Shown: one piece after another, positions 25,201-32,538 of the stretch
Position numbering within the stretch: position 1 is the first letter of the stretch
Layout of the letters: each line of letters starts with the position of its first letter
NCBI GenBank assembly: GCA_004297395.1
Contig: SCUO01000061.1
Location: 1 to 48,764 of the forward strand
Length of the DNA stretch: 48,764 nt
Direction: 5' to 3'
Origin: Chloroflexota bacterium
GTDB taxonomy: Bacteria > Chloroflexota > Limnocylindria > Limnocylindrales > CSP1-4
Notes under the pieces: model-generated
What the model was told of the DNA's origin: nothing
Databases searched by the model: none
Seen by the model: only the letters and a program-made list of their open reading frames with translations
Made by a program: the position numbers and the translations under genes

Positions 25201-25664
25201 CTGATCCGCAGCGCCTCCTCGGTCGCCTTCGACGCGCTGACGTCATGGACGATGTTGACCGCGAACTCAGGACGGCCGTGGGCATCGAAGAGGGGGACCG
25301 CCGAGACCGACGACCAGCGCTCGGCCCCGGTCGTCCTGTCGCGATAGCGGAGCGTCAGCGTCTGTGCGTCACCGGTGCGCAGGGCGACCCGGCCGGGCAA
25401 TTCCTCGGGCAGGACGGGACGCCCGAGCTCGTCGAACATCTCGAACCGCCCCAGGACCGTGCCGCTGGCTGCCAGCAGCTCATCCGGGGTTTCGACGCCC
25501 ACGGCCCTCGCGGCGGCGCGGTTGGCGAACACGACCCGACCGTCCGCGGCCTGGACCGTGATCGGATCGGAGACCGCGTCGACCACGCCGGCGAGGCGCT
25601 CCGGACGGAAGCCGTCGACGCTGCCCCCCGTCTTCGCCTGCTCGATGTCGCCGAGCGCGCCCAT
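22266..25664 (-). CDS. Large soluble sensor histidine kinase with PAS and GAF domains
   Basis: A 1132-residue kinase without membrane segments. The order read from the sequence is: PAS 1 (about 20-150), GAF 1 (165-335), PAS 2 (355-480, with NRFETIIRNLPNGVIVAEAP), GAF 2 (490-665), PAS 3 (668-790, with ILDAVRDGVTMNDPRTLRVT), PAS 4 (805-905). Then comes HisKA with phosphoacceptor His near 914 in GILSHELRTPVTTI, and HATPase_c with NLLANAVKYGG, VLDNGPGFP and GSGIGLFV. GAF and PAS input suggests cytoplasmic redox, light or ligand sensing; the two GAF domains are of the phosphatase/kinase type (WATLDLV, WSAIDLV) and lack an obvious bilin Cys. GGGGAGAGG precedes the ATG. No receiver gene is adjacent; the orphan regulator at 34166 is a candidate partner. 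Confidence 0.9.
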   Translation of the reverse strand: MGALGDIEQAKTGGSVDGFRPERLAGVVDAVSDPITVQAADGRVVFANRAAARAVGVETPDELLAASGTVLGRFEMFDELGRPVLPEELPGRVALRTGDAQTLTLRYRDRTTGAERWSSVSAVPLFDAHGRPEFAVNIVHDVSASKATEEALRISEARSRLLADATRDLDESLDLDRTIGTAMALAVPYLADWATLDLVQPDGSVDRVAVDVADPGRAELVDRMWAWSVEPGAGRAGDRAIAERRPVIADMSPDHLALDPARPGLVETIRELRTTSAMAVPLVARGRVEGVLFLAASDDSRRYHDGDAAYAMELARRIALAVGNARLYAAEQTARLAAEDAASRAEALLADLETQGNRFETIIRNLPNGVIVAEAPSGRTLITNEAVARILGPGSLPTETIWEQNVAAFDPEGRPYETLDWPLNRTISTGEVAEAEFRVVHPDSSETWVFGRSVPIVGAGGKVTAGVVVFEDITASREQRLRTEFLAQASAILASSLDYEETIATVARLVVPTIVDWSAIDLVSEDGRLEELAVAHADPARVATVQRLRARISGQGIPAIGEQVVSSGEPAMLELTEASIAEAMTALGGRGVAEDEAAVVRSLAGSTLLCVPLVAAGRPIGALTLVASRARLLAHDMPFATELAARAAAAIYNARLFQDVARFRTILDAVRDGVTMNDPRTLRVTYANDAVLEQLGRTRDEVVGHSTPDWTEGVSPEQLRSFLAPILSGEEVTRALDMVRVRTDGTRVPVEIRWQVVVLPGVGQRLVAISRDIRERIETEQRLTQLARAEHARAAELNAIIGAIGEGLMVLDDAGRITLANPTARAILQPLEDWTIDAVLARLEDPDGLAHAALTSPGTSVTLRVRAPARQWIEVSNYAVEDEPVTGGEHIIILRDVTVAREREAVRDAFVGILSHELRTPVTTIYAGAKVLSRSEGSLDEAARRGIFEDIHLEAERLHRLVEDVVALTRFGEGSLDIGSEPVLLQRIVPAVVGSEQGRWPDGRFEVDLEPGLPPVSGDQTYVEQVIRNLLANAVKYGGSQAPIRVIVRAGEDEVRVHVLDNGPGFPEDETGRLFELYYRSPSTARQASGSGIGLFVCARLLHAMGGRIWAANRAEGGAEFGFALRVMAEEH

Positions 25665-25880
25665 CCTCTCCCCTGATCCCGCCGTGATCCGGCAGATCGT
25701 ACGGTACGCCCGCCTTGCGGCCCGATGGCGGAGCGCGGGGACGGCGTTACAGGCGCGTCGCAGCGCGGACGCGGACGGCGCCCGTGCGCGGGCGGGCTGG
25801 AGCTGGCGGGCCGGGTGCCGGAGGAGGACGGGTGGAGGGCGGCCGGGCGTGGGCGCGGAGAGCGCGGACGGGACGCTCGG

Positions 25881-26186
25881 TCAGGGCTCCAGCCGCCCGT
25901 CGCGGACGATCCCCCGGAGGAACCTGAGGTGCTCGATCTGGGTGACGGTCCAGCCACCGGGCGCGGGCCACAGGCCGACCAGGAGCGCCGCGAGGTTCCC
26001 CGCCTCCACCGGGCTGAACCCGTGCCGTGCGAGGAGACGGACGGAATCGCGAAGGGACTGCACCCCGGCGCGCTGGTCCGCTCCCCCGCGGCCGGCCGTA
26101 TGAGTCGGTCGCGCGGCGACCGTCGTTGCCCGCGGCGGGGTCGGGGTCGATGCCGGCGCCGCCGGGACGTTCGCCAGGTCGGTCAT
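25881..26186 (-). CDS. Small helical protein, unknown function
   Basis: A 101-residue protein with a Pro/Ala/Thr-rich N-terminal 40 residues and a helical C-terminus (SLRDSVRLLARHGFSPVEAG, then NLAALLVGLWPAPGGWTVTQ and IEHLRFLRGIVRDGRL). I have an impression that this C-terminal pattern (GFSPxEAGNLxAxLxGL) recurs in small uncharacterised proteins of high-GC bacteria, but I cannot name the family. The ATG at 26186 has GAGGTGG about 12 bases upstream. It is divergent from the debranching enzyme gene across a 225-base gap. The 25665-25880 gap upstream of the kinase has a TACGAT -10-like box and otherwise nothing. Confidence 0.6.
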   Translation of the reverse strand: MTDLANVPAAPASTPTPPRATTVAARPTHTAGRGGADQRAGVQSLRDSVRLLARHGFSPVEAGNLAALLVGLWPAPGGWTVTQIEHLRFLRGIVRDGRLEP

Positions 26187-26399
26187 GGTCGTCGCGGTCC
26201 ACCTCACGGGCGGGTGTTGGTGGACCGAGTCTGTGGCGCCAGCCTCCGCCTTCGCCCCCCACGTCAGCCCGTTCGACTTGCAGGCGGCTGTCAGGCCGGA
26301 CCCTCGAAAGGCGCCCGAGATGGCCCGTCGCACGCGACTGCGAGATGGCCGCGAGACCGGCCTCGCCGGCCGCCCGTCGCGCCGAAGCCCGATCCGGGC

Positions 26400-26405
26400 G
26401 ACAAT
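26400..26405 (+). promoter_or_regulatory. Possible leaderless -10 box for the debranching enzyme
   Basis: GACAAT, six bases before the GTG at 26412, with no Shine-Dalgarno. It is a weaker match (first T missing) to the TANNNT boxes elsewhere in the window. Confidence 0.3.
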
Positions 26406-26411
26406 CCCCCC

Positions 26412-28718
26412 GTGGCCCACCTGACGTCGGACCCCCAGTCAGCGCCCGCGACGGACGTCCGGTGGCTGCCGGGCCCGAGCCCCGCGATCCACCCCGCGAC
26501 CGACCTCGGCGGTGTCGGCGTGCTCAAGCACGGCAACCTGTATCTCCTGTCCGACAGCTTCGGCGACATCCACCCCGACAGCCGGGGCCTGGGCCTGTAC
26601 GAGCTCGACACGAGGGTCCTGTCGTGCGCGATCCTGCGGCTCAACGGCAGCCGGCCCACCCTCCTCCGATCCCAGGTCTCGGCCAACCACGAGGGGTCCA
26701 TCCAGCTCACCAACCCCGAGTTCCGGCGCAACCTGGACGACAAGCTTGGCCAGCCGGTCGCCCGGCGATCGCTCTCGGTGCTCCGCCATCGCTGGATCGG
26801 CGACGGCCTCGGTGAGCAGATCACGGTCACCAACTTCAGCCCCGACGAGCAGCCGATCGTGCTCGACCTGGAGCTCGATTTCGACGCGGCCGACATCTTC
26901 GAGGTCCGGGGCCAGGCCAGGGCGGCTCGCGGGCGCTTCCTCGAGACCGCCGCGACCGACCGTTCGCTCGTCTTCTCGTACGTCGGGCTCGATTCGTTCA
27001 TCCGACGCACGTACATCGCCTTCACTCCCGGCTCGGTCGTCGCCGGCGCCGACATCGACGAGGCCGCTGTCGCGCGCGGCGAAGGCGGCGAGGGCTCGGT
27101 CCGGATCCGCTGGACGGCCCGGATCGCCCCCGGGACAAGCACCGAGGTGGAATGGCGGCTGTGGACGGATCTCCAGCCCGCCCGAGGCGCCGAAGACGAT
27201 CGGACCGTGGTGGCCGGCCATCCGGTCCATGCCATGACCCCGGCCAGCGCGCCGATCGCCGTTGCGGAGCGGGCGGCCGAGGCCTACCGGACCTGGACGG
27301 ACGGGGCGACCCGGGTCGATTCCGACGGCGAGCTCCTGGACCTCGCGATCCATCGCAGCGTCGCCGACCTCCGGCTGCTCATGAACGACGGCCCCGGGCC
27401 CGGGCTGCGGTACATCGCGGCCGGGGTCCCGTGGTTCACGACCCTCTTCGGGCGGGACGCGATCATCACCGCCCTCGAGGCCCTGCCGTTCATGCCCGAC
27501 CTCGCGATCGACACCCTCCGGGTCCTGGCCGACCTCCAGGCCACCGAGCGCGATCCGGCCCGCGACATGGCGCCCGGCAAGATCCTGCACGAGCTCCGCT
27601 CGGGCGAGCTGGTCCGGACCGGCGAGATCCCCCACCGGCCCTACTACGGCAGCGTCGACTCGACGCCCCTGTGGCTGGTGCTGCTGGGCGAGACGACCCG
27701 CTGGACCGGCGACCTCGACCTCGTCCGCGAGCTCTGGCCGAACGTCCTCGCGGCGCTTGCCTGGATCGACGGCGACGGCGACATCGATGGCGACGGCTTC
27801 GTCGAGTACCTCCGGGGCGGCGAGCAGTGCCTCTTCAACCAGGGCTGGAAGGATTCGAGCGATGCCCTCCGCCATCGCGACGGCTCGATCGCCCAGCCGC
27901 CGATCGCCCTGGTCGAGGTCCAGGGCTACGTCTACGACGCCAAGCTCCGGATCGCCGGACTGGCGCGGCGCATCGGCGAGGTCGAGCTGGCAGGTCGCCT
28001 GGAGCTCGAGGCGGCCGAGCTGCGCCGGCGCTTCGATGCCGCCTTCTGGATGCCCGACGTCGGCTACTACGCCGTCGCCCTCGACGCCGACAAGCGCCAG
28101 GTCGGCACGATCACCTCGAACCCCGCCCATGCCCTCTGGAGCGGGATCGTGCCCGAGGAGCGGGTTGCCTCGATCGCCGACCGGCTGCTGAGCCTCGAGC
28201 TCGATTCGGGCTGGGGCATCCGGACCTATGCCGCCGGGCAGCCGGGCTTCAACCCCATCGGCTACCACACCGGCAGCATCTGGCCCCACGACAACGCGAT
28301 CGCCGCGGCCGGCCTCAAGCGAGCCGGGCGCCACGAGGAGGCGGGCCGGATCGCGACCCGGATCTTCGAGGCGGCCCGCGAGTCGCCCGAGTTCCGCCTC
28401 CCGGAGCTGTTCTGCGGCTTCACCCGGGATCCGGCCTCCGTGCCCGTCCCGTACCCGGTGGCGTGCTCGCCGCACGCCTGGGCCGCGGCGGCACCACTGT
28501 CCCTGCTGCAGACGATGCTCGGCATGCACGCCCGCGCGGCGGAGGGGATCCTGGAGCTCGATCGGCCGCACCTGCCGACCTGGCTGGGGAGGGTCACCGT
28601 CCACAACCTCCGGGTCGGGAACCAGGCCGTCGATCTCCTGTTCCACCGCTGGCGGGGCACGACGAGTGCGGAGGTTCTCCGCCGGACCGGCGACCTCGAG
28701 CTCGTCATCCGCGTCTGA
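26412..28718 (+). CDS. Amylo-alpha-1,6-glucosidase / glycogen debranching-type enzyme
   Basis: A 768-residue cytoplasmic glycoside hydrolase. The N-terminal beta-rich GDE domain covers about residues 20-230 (HGNLYLLSDSFGDIHPDSRG, TVTNFSPDEQPIVLDLELDF). The C-terminal (alpha/alpha)6 barrel follows (GVPWFTTLFGRDAIITALEA, then LFNQGWKDSSDAL, GYHTGSIWPHDNAIAAAGL and LPELFCGFTRD). These are the hallmarks of the bacterial amylo-alpha-1,6-glucosidase family, which trims alpha-1,6 branches or related glucans; some relatives act on sucrose-like or mannosylated substrates. GTG 26412 is chosen because conserved sequence starts about 15 residues later and a -10-like box sits six bases before it. It links to storage-polysaccharide or compatible-solute metabolism. 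Confidence 0.85.
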   Translation: MAHLTSDPQSAPATDVRWLPGPSPAIHPATDLGGVGVLKHGNLYLLSDSFGDIHPDSRGLGLYELDTRVLSCAILRLNGSRPTLLRSQVSANHEGSIQLTNPEFRRNLDDKLGQPVARRSLSVLRHRWIGDGLGEQITVTNFSPDEQPIVLDLELDFDAADIFEVRGQARAARGRFLETAATDRSLVFSYVGLDSFIRRTYIAFTPGSVVAGADIDEAAVARGEGGEGSVRIRWTARIAPGTSTEVEWRLWTDLQPARGAEDDRTVVAGHPVHAMTPASAPIAVAERAAEAYRTWTDGATRVDSDGELLDLAIHRSVADLRLLMNDGPGPGLRYIAAGVPWFTTLFGRDAIITALEALPFMPDLAIDTLRVLADLQATERDPARDMAPGKILHELRSGELVRTGEIPHRPYYGSVDSTPLWLVLLGETTRWTGDLDLVRELWPNVLAALAWIDGDGDIDGDGFVEYLRGGEQCLFNQGWKDSSDALRHRDGSIAQPPIALVEVQGYVYDAKLRIAGLARRIGEVELAGRLELEAAELRRRFDAAFWMPDVGYYAVALDADKRQVGTITSNPAHALWSGIVPEERVASIADRLLSLELDSGWGIRTYAAGQPGFNPIGYHTGSIWPHDNAIAAAGLKRAGRHEEAGRIATRIFEAARESPEFRLPELFCGFTRDPASVPVPYPVACSPHAWAAAAPLSLLQTMLGMHARAAEGILELDRPHLPTWLGRVTVHNLRVGNQAVDLLFHRWRGTTSAEVLRRTGDLELVIRV

Positions 28719-28855
28719 GCGTGCCCAGGGGCCATCCCGGAAGGCCGTTGTTACGGCCAGCCCCGGCGGCGTAGTCGGGAGCGGTCCCTCCGCCCGGCAT
28801 CGTGACGGCGGGTCGGACACGACCGCACGGAACGACAGGGATGGAGGTCCAGACG

Positions 28856-29137
28856 ATGGGCATCATTGCGTGGATCGTCCTCGGGGCGATCGCCGGCTAC
28901 CTCGCCGGCTACCTCGTCCGGGGCGACGAAGGCCTCGGCGTCATCGGGCACATCGTGCTCGGGATCGTCGGCGCGCTGATCGGCGGCTTCCTCGCCAGCG
29001 CCCTCTTCGGCGTCGATGCCATCAACGGCGTCCTCGACATCGGGACGATCGTCACCGCGACGATCGGCGCCGTGCTCGCGGTCGTCGGCTGGCACGCGCT
29101 GACCGGCACCACCCGCACGGGTCGCGGCACGATCTGA
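28856..29137 (+). CDS. GlsB/YeaQ/YmgE-family stress-response membrane protein
   Basis: A 93-residue protein with three Gly-rich membrane helices (IIAWIVLGAIAGYLAGYLV, GHIVLGIVGALIGGFLASAL, IGTIVTATIGAVLAVVGWHAL), the standard layout of the transglycosylase-associated/GlsB family induced by stationary phase and envelope stress. GGAGG lies eight bases before the ATG, which fixes the start. A strong hairpin follows at 29176-29207. It opens a run of small proteins (28856-32480) that look stress related. Biochemical role unknown for the family. Confidence 0.85.
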   Translation: MGIIAWIVLGAIAGYLAGYLVRGDEGLGVIGHIVLGIVGALIGGFLASALFGVDAINGVLDIGTIVTATIGAVLAVVGWHALTGTTRTGRGTI

Positions 29138-29175
29138 CGCGGCGCCCGCCGCCCGGCGGCGGGCGGGCACGAGCG

Positions 29176-29207
29176 GACGACGCCCACCGGCAACGGTGGG
29201 CGTCGTC
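29176..29207 (+). terminator. Strong hairpin with GCAA tetraloop
   Basis: Perfect 14-base arms (GACGACGCCCACCG and complement) closed by a GCAA loop of the stable GNRA type, 39 bases after the GlsB-type gene. A second GC-rich stem (CCCGCCGCC/GGCGGCGGG) precedes it. It probably ends the GlsB transcript; there are only weak T residues after it. Confidence 0.7.
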
Positions 29208-29237
29208 GTCTCCGGCAACGTGGAGAGGAGCAGCCCA

Positions 29238-29387
29238 GTGCCCCATCGGCTCACACCCACCGCCACCCTCGAAGCGGCCCTGAGCCGCGACGCAGCGACC
29301 GGCAGCGCGGCGACCACCGCCGCGGGAGTGACCGTCGACCTGGCGATGTCCGGCGGCGACGGGCGCCCCCGGGAGCGCGTCTCGTGA
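29238..29387 (+). CDS. 49-residue protein, unknown function
   Basis: A short frame starting at GTG 29238 with GGAGAGGAG six to seven bases upstream, a strong ribosome site that argues for translation. The product (starting MPHRLTPTATLEAALSR) is Ala/Thr-rich with no membrane segment and no recognised motif. Its stop overlaps the GTG of the next gene (GTGA), so it is coupled to the HAD-like gene. It could be a genuine small protein or a leader for coupling. Confidence 0.5.
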   Translation: MPHRLTPTATLEAALSRDAATGSAATTAAGVTVDLAMSGGDGRPRERVS

Positions 29388-29767
29388 CGAGGGTCTACGT
29401 CGACGTCGAAGCCCTGTCGACCGGGGCCGGGCAACGACGCACGACGGACGCCGACGCCGTCCGCTCGCTCGAGTACCTCGCCGAGGCGGGTCACGACGTG
29501 CTACTCGTGACTGGCGAATCTCTCCCGGCGGCGCTCGCCGAGCTCTCGTTGGCCGTCGTGCCCGCCGCGCCGCCGGAGCCGGAGCAAGCCGCCTGGTACC
29601 TGACGACGGACCCCGAGCGATGTCGAAATCGATCTGCCCGCCTGCGGACGGTCCTGGTCGGCCGGACGCCGTCGCCGGCCGCGATCCACCGCTGCGACGC
29701 GCTCGCCCGGGACGTCCTCGCCGCGGCCCTCGAGATCCTCGCCGCGGAGGCGATGCCGTCCGCCTGA
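29384..29767 (+). CDS. HAD-like small protein, unknown function
   Basis: A 127-residue protein. The start VYVDVEALSTG resembles HAD motif I (a strand ending in Asp-x-Asp/Glu), and EYLAEAGHDVLLVTGESL resembles motif II (helix, strand, Thr). Motif III/IV residues are weak: ADRCRNR-like basic residues follow YLTTDPE. It is about half the length of normal HAD phosphatases, so it may be a minimal or inactive member. The GTG start overlaps the stop of the 49-residue gene. The assignment rests on pattern resemblance only. Confidence 0.5.
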   Translation: MTRVYVDVEALSTGAGQRRTTDADAVRSLEYLAEAGHDVLLVTGESLPAALAELSLAVVPAAPPEPEQAAWYLTTDPERCRNRSARLRTVLVGRTPSPAAIHRCDALARDVLAAALEILAAEAMPSA

Positions 29768-30085
29768 CCGCGCGCCCGCCGCGCGCGCCCGGCCCGGACC
29801 CCACGCGCTCGCGCCGAACCCGCGCGTCCGATCGCGCCGGGATCGTCACGTGGCTGCAACATCGAGCTGGCTCTCGGGGATGGCGCCCGGCGCGGCCCGA
29901 CCGCGACGATGCAACCAGGCGCGGCGATCCCCATCGCCTCGCGTTCCCTCCTTCGGCATCGACACCGCGTCGGTGCCGGCGGGTCGGCGATGAGCCGACC
30001 CACCCTCCTCCGACCGTCCGTTTCCCCTCGGACGGTCGCGCCCGCGGGCGCCCGAGCCGCTCGCGGACGACCCGGGGGGCGGCGG
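29768..30085. other. Convergent intergenic region with two hairpins
   Basis: 318 bases with no supported gene. GGGTCGGC, five bases, GCCGACCC forms a stem at 29981-30001, and GACCGTCCG, eight bases, CGGACGGTC forms a stem at 30012-30037. The second lies about 50 bases past the stop of the minus-strand gene at 30086, and the pair probably works as a bidirectional terminator. Confidence 0.5.
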
Positions 30086-30472
30086 TCACGCGCCCCGAGG
30101 CGACGCCCCGCTCCGGCGCTCCATCAGGACGAGGCCCATCGCGGCCACCGGCACGAGGGCCGCCGCGATCAGGAGGCGCGGGGCGCTCCCGAGGAGCATT
30201 CCGATCGCGAGGCCGAGCGACATCGCGACTCCGGCCGTGACCTGCTCGTCGTTGCCCGCCTTGATCCGATGCATGACGTCGTCGGCGAGCTCCTGGGACG
30301 TCCTGGCGAGCTCCGGAACGGCCGCCCGGGCGGCGCCGACGGCGTCGCCGAGGCCGCTGCCGGCAGCCCGCAGTGCGCCGCCGAGCTCCTCGGCGCGCTG
30401 GATCCCGGTCCGGCCGCCGGCCCGGCTCGCCCCGTTCGTCTTCACTCGTTCCTTCGTCGCGTCGCTGGTCAT
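30086..30472 (-). CDS. Small protein with paired C-terminal membrane helices
   Basis: A 128-residue protein with a basic, helical N-terminus (GIQRAEELGGALRAAGSGLG, AARAAVPELARTSQELADDV) and a hydrophobic C-terminal third in two segments (VAMSLGLAIGMLLG and LLIAAALVPVAAMGLVLM). The amphipathic helix plus Gly-rich membrane hairpin recalls ElaB/YqjD or YtxH-type stress proteins but I cannot assign a family. AAGGAGA six bases from the ATG fixes the start. It is divergent from the charged 79-residue gene. Confidence 0.65.
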   Translation of the reverse strand: MTSDATKERVKTNGASRAGGRTGIQRAEELGGALRAAGSGLGDAVGAARAAVPELARTSQELADDVMHRIKAGNDEQVTAGVAMSLGLAIGMLLGSAPRLLIAAALVPVAAMGLVLMERRSGASPRGA

Positions 30473-30496
30473 CGGTGTCTCCTTCTGCTGGTTCCC

Positions 30497-30519
30497 GGGA
30501 CCCCGACCTCCGGGGTCCC
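30497..30519 (-). other. Hairpin in the leader of the gene at 30472
   Basis: GGGACCCCG, five bases, CGGGGTCCC: a perfect 9-base stem 25 bases upstream of the minus-strand start codon at 30472 and just before its ribosome site. It could stabilise the transcript or act as an attenuator; it could also terminate transcripts entering from the divergent side. Confidence 0.35.
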
Positions 30520-30631
30520 GCTGTCATCCCACTGCAACGCACGCTCGCCACGTCGGCGCGCGCCTCGGACCGGCCAACCCGTAGGTTCGAGGGCAACGGG
30601 GCGCCCGCTCCGCACACGGAGGATCGAACGA

Positions 30632-30871
30632 ATGCAGGAGTCGAAGCGCGTCATTCGGGACGTGGAAGACGACGCCAAGGAGGCCATCCGGCGCTCCGAC
30701 GGCGACGAATCGCTCGGCGACAAGGCGGCCAACGTGGGCGATCGCCTTCGGCACGGCGCCGAGAACCTCGGCGACGAGCTGCACGACGGCGTCGACGAAG
30801 CCGCGCGCAAGGTCGAGTACGAGCGCGGGCGAGTCGACGGGATGCGGGACCGGGAGACGCCCGACCGCTGA
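30632..30871 (+). CDS. Highly charged small protein, LEA/CsbD-like character
   Basis: A 79-residue protein made almost entirely of charged and small residues arranged as amphipathic helices (KRVIRDVEDDAKEAIRRSDG, ANVGDRLRHGAENLGDELHD, GVDEAARKVEYERGRVDGMR). The repeated D/E-A-A-R-K pattern is like CsbD and group-3 LEA proteins that protect membranes or proteins during drying or salt stress, but it is not a clear member of either. GGAGG lies nine to ten bases before the ATG. Neighbours point to the same stress theme. Confidence 0.65.
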   Translation: MQESKRVIRDVEDDAKEAIRRSDGDESLGDKAANVGDRLRHGAENLGDELHDGVDEAARKVEYERGRVDGMRDRETPDR

Positions 30872-30908
30872 CCATCGCGATCTCCCGGGTCCGTCCTGGA
30901 CCCCCGGC

Positions 30909-31829
30909 TCATGCGACGGGCCCTCCACGGCGGGCCCCGCGCATGCCGGGGGTCCCGGCGTGCTGGCCGCGAGTCATCCGCGAATGGCGGCCGCGGCGCC
31001 GGCGCCTTGTTCCCACCCCGTCACCGGCGAATGAGGAGGACGCCAGCGCCGGCGATGACGATGCCTCCGCGTCCACCGGCAGGAGCCGGTAGGCGCCCGA
31101 TGGGAAGAGCCCGGCGCCCCCGTATCGCTGGAGGAGCCGTAGCTGCGTCGCCGACGCGCTTGTGGGCGGCACCGAGGACCACCGGCCCCGATCGCGTGGC
31201 GGGCGGAAGCCACCGACGTGGCGGAGCTTGGCCGTGTCGTAGAGGACGCAGCCGGCGATGTCGGCGACGTGGTAGAGGCGGTCGCGCGTTCGCGGCAGGC
31301 GCTCGCGGAGGTGCTGGAGGTTCGCGCCGCGGTGGACCTTCCGGCGGGCCCAGCCCTCCGTCCCGACGCCGATTTCCTCGGGCCGGACGGGGCCGTCCCA
31401 GAACTCGATCGCCTCCTCCTCCGGCCGATGCTCGTCGCGGAAGCGGAGGTCGACGACGCTCGAGCCGACGAAGGCGCTGCCTGAGGCGCGGATGGCCGCG
31501 ACGAGGCGACCCATGAGGTCGGCCTCGAGGAAGACACCGTCGTCGACGACGAGGACGTACTCGGCGTCGGCGTGACCGAGAAGTGCCTGGGCTCTCCCGA
31601 CCGCCAGCGCGGGAGTCCGCGCGGCGACGAAGCGGGTGGCGTGGCCCCGCGCCTCCAGGACCCGGACGAGCCCGACCAGCTGGACCGCCTCGGCTCCCGC
31701 CAGATCCGTCTCGAGCGCCGTGACACGGAACGACGGGTATCGCTGGTTGGCCAGCGACGCCAGCGTGGCGGCGAGGCTCGCGGCCGGCCCCGTGGTCGGG
31801 ATCAGGACGTCGACGGTCGGGAGACTCAT
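30909..31829 (-). CDS. Family 2 glycosyltransferase
   Basis: A 306-residue GT-A fold enzyme. The opening VDVLIPTTGPAASLAATLAS and LANQRYPSFRVTALET is the GT2 nucleotide-sugar-binding start, and EYVLVVDDGVFLEADLMGRL carries the DxD-like acidic pair (VDDG). The C-terminal 60 residues are Arg/Gly-rich and poorly conserved, perhaps the result of drift. The ATG at 31829 is chosen because the strand starts at once; no Shine-Dalgarno is seen, and a GTG at 31892 would add a 21-residue unconserved tail. It is probably involved in surface polysaccharide or solute glycosylation. Sugar and acceptor unknown. Confidence 0.8.
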   Translation of the reverse strand: MSLPTVDVLIPTTGPAASLAATLASLANQRYPSFRVTALETDLAGAEAVQLVGLVRVLEARGHATRFVAARTPALAVGRAQALLGHADAEYVLVVDDGVFLEADLMGRLVAAIRASGSAFVGSSVVDLRFRDEHRPEEEAIEFWDGPVRPEEIGVGTEGWARRKVHRGANLQHLRERLPRTRDRLYHVADIAGCVLYDTAKLRHVGGFRPPRDRGRWSSVPPTSASATQLRLLQRYGGAGLFPSGAYRLLPVDAEASSSPALASSSFAGDGVGTRRRRRGRHSRMTRGQHAGTPGMRGARRGGPVA

Positions 31830-32246
31830 AGGGAGGAGTGTTCGCCCGCCACCGCAACGCCCGGTCGCCCACGGCCCGCGGTGGCCTTGCACGAGACTGA
31901 CAGGGCCCCCATCCCGACCCTCACCGGTCCGGCCGCGTACCCCCCTGACGCGACCGGATTGACGATGCCGGCCCGGGACGAGGGCCCCGTCAGCCCACCG
32001 ACCCTTTGGGTCCGTGGCTCACAGGCGGCACGTCGGGCTGCCGCCGGGCCTTGCGATCGCCTGCCAGTCGCTCGCCATCCCGTTCACGAGCGGTGGCGGC
32101 ACGGGTCCCGGAGCCCGGCCGAGTCGGCGGGCCCGCGCGAGTCCCGTCGCGAGACCGGTGCAACGGCGTCGGCGCGGCCACGGGCACGCCCGAAGCAACG
32201 GGCCCGCGACGATCTGGATCGTGACCACCCATAGTTGGAGGCCGAC
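31830..32246. other. Divergent intergenic region
   Basis: 417 bases between the GT2 gene and the ferritin-like gene. A stem GGCGGCA/TGCCGCC lies at 32024-32045, and CATAGT just before the GGAGG of the ferritin-like gene could be its -10 box. No convincing gene or RNA seen; frames here are short and unsupported. Confidence 0.45.
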
Positions 32247-32480
32247 ATGCAGGACACCCAGGCTCGGACCATCACGGAGGCGGGCCCGGCCAGCCCGGTC
32301 GACGACGCCACGTACGACCTGCTCCAGGCACTGACCTCGAAGCTCGAGGCCATCGAGGCCTACCGAATGTACGCCGGTGACGGCGGCGACACCGCCGCGC
32401 TCTTCGAGCGCCTGGCCGAGGACGAGCGCCTCCACGCGGAGCAGCTGCTCGACGTGCTGCGGGGCCGCCTCCGCGGCTGA
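32247..32480 (+). CDS. 77-residue two-helix ferritin-like protein
   Basis: The protein has a disordered 20-residue start, then two long helices: YDLLQALTSKLEAIEAYRMY and LFERLAEDERLHAEQLLDVL. E34/E37 in the first and the E60-x2-H63 pair in the second match the metal-ligand spacing of half-ferritins (rubrerythrin-type EAxxY and ExxH). Such two-helix units must dimerise to build a di-iron site, as in encapsulated ferritin (EncFtn). No encapsulin gene is in the window. GGAGG five bases before the ATG fixes the start. Iron or peroxide handling is the inferred role; a structural helical hairpin is the alternative. Confidence 0.6.
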   Translation: MQDTQARTITEAGPASPVDDATYDLLQALTSKLEAIEAYRMYAGDGGDTAALFERLAEDERLHAEQLLDVLRGRLRG

Positions 32481-32538
32481 GCGTTCGCCGCCCCCACGGC
32501 TCGTCGGGCGGGTCACGAGGCGCCCGCGGTTCCCGGCT

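Noticed and set aside
30590-30610. GGTTCGAG-like tRNA T-arm
   Set aside because: No acceptor, anticodon or CCA-end structure can be folded around it.
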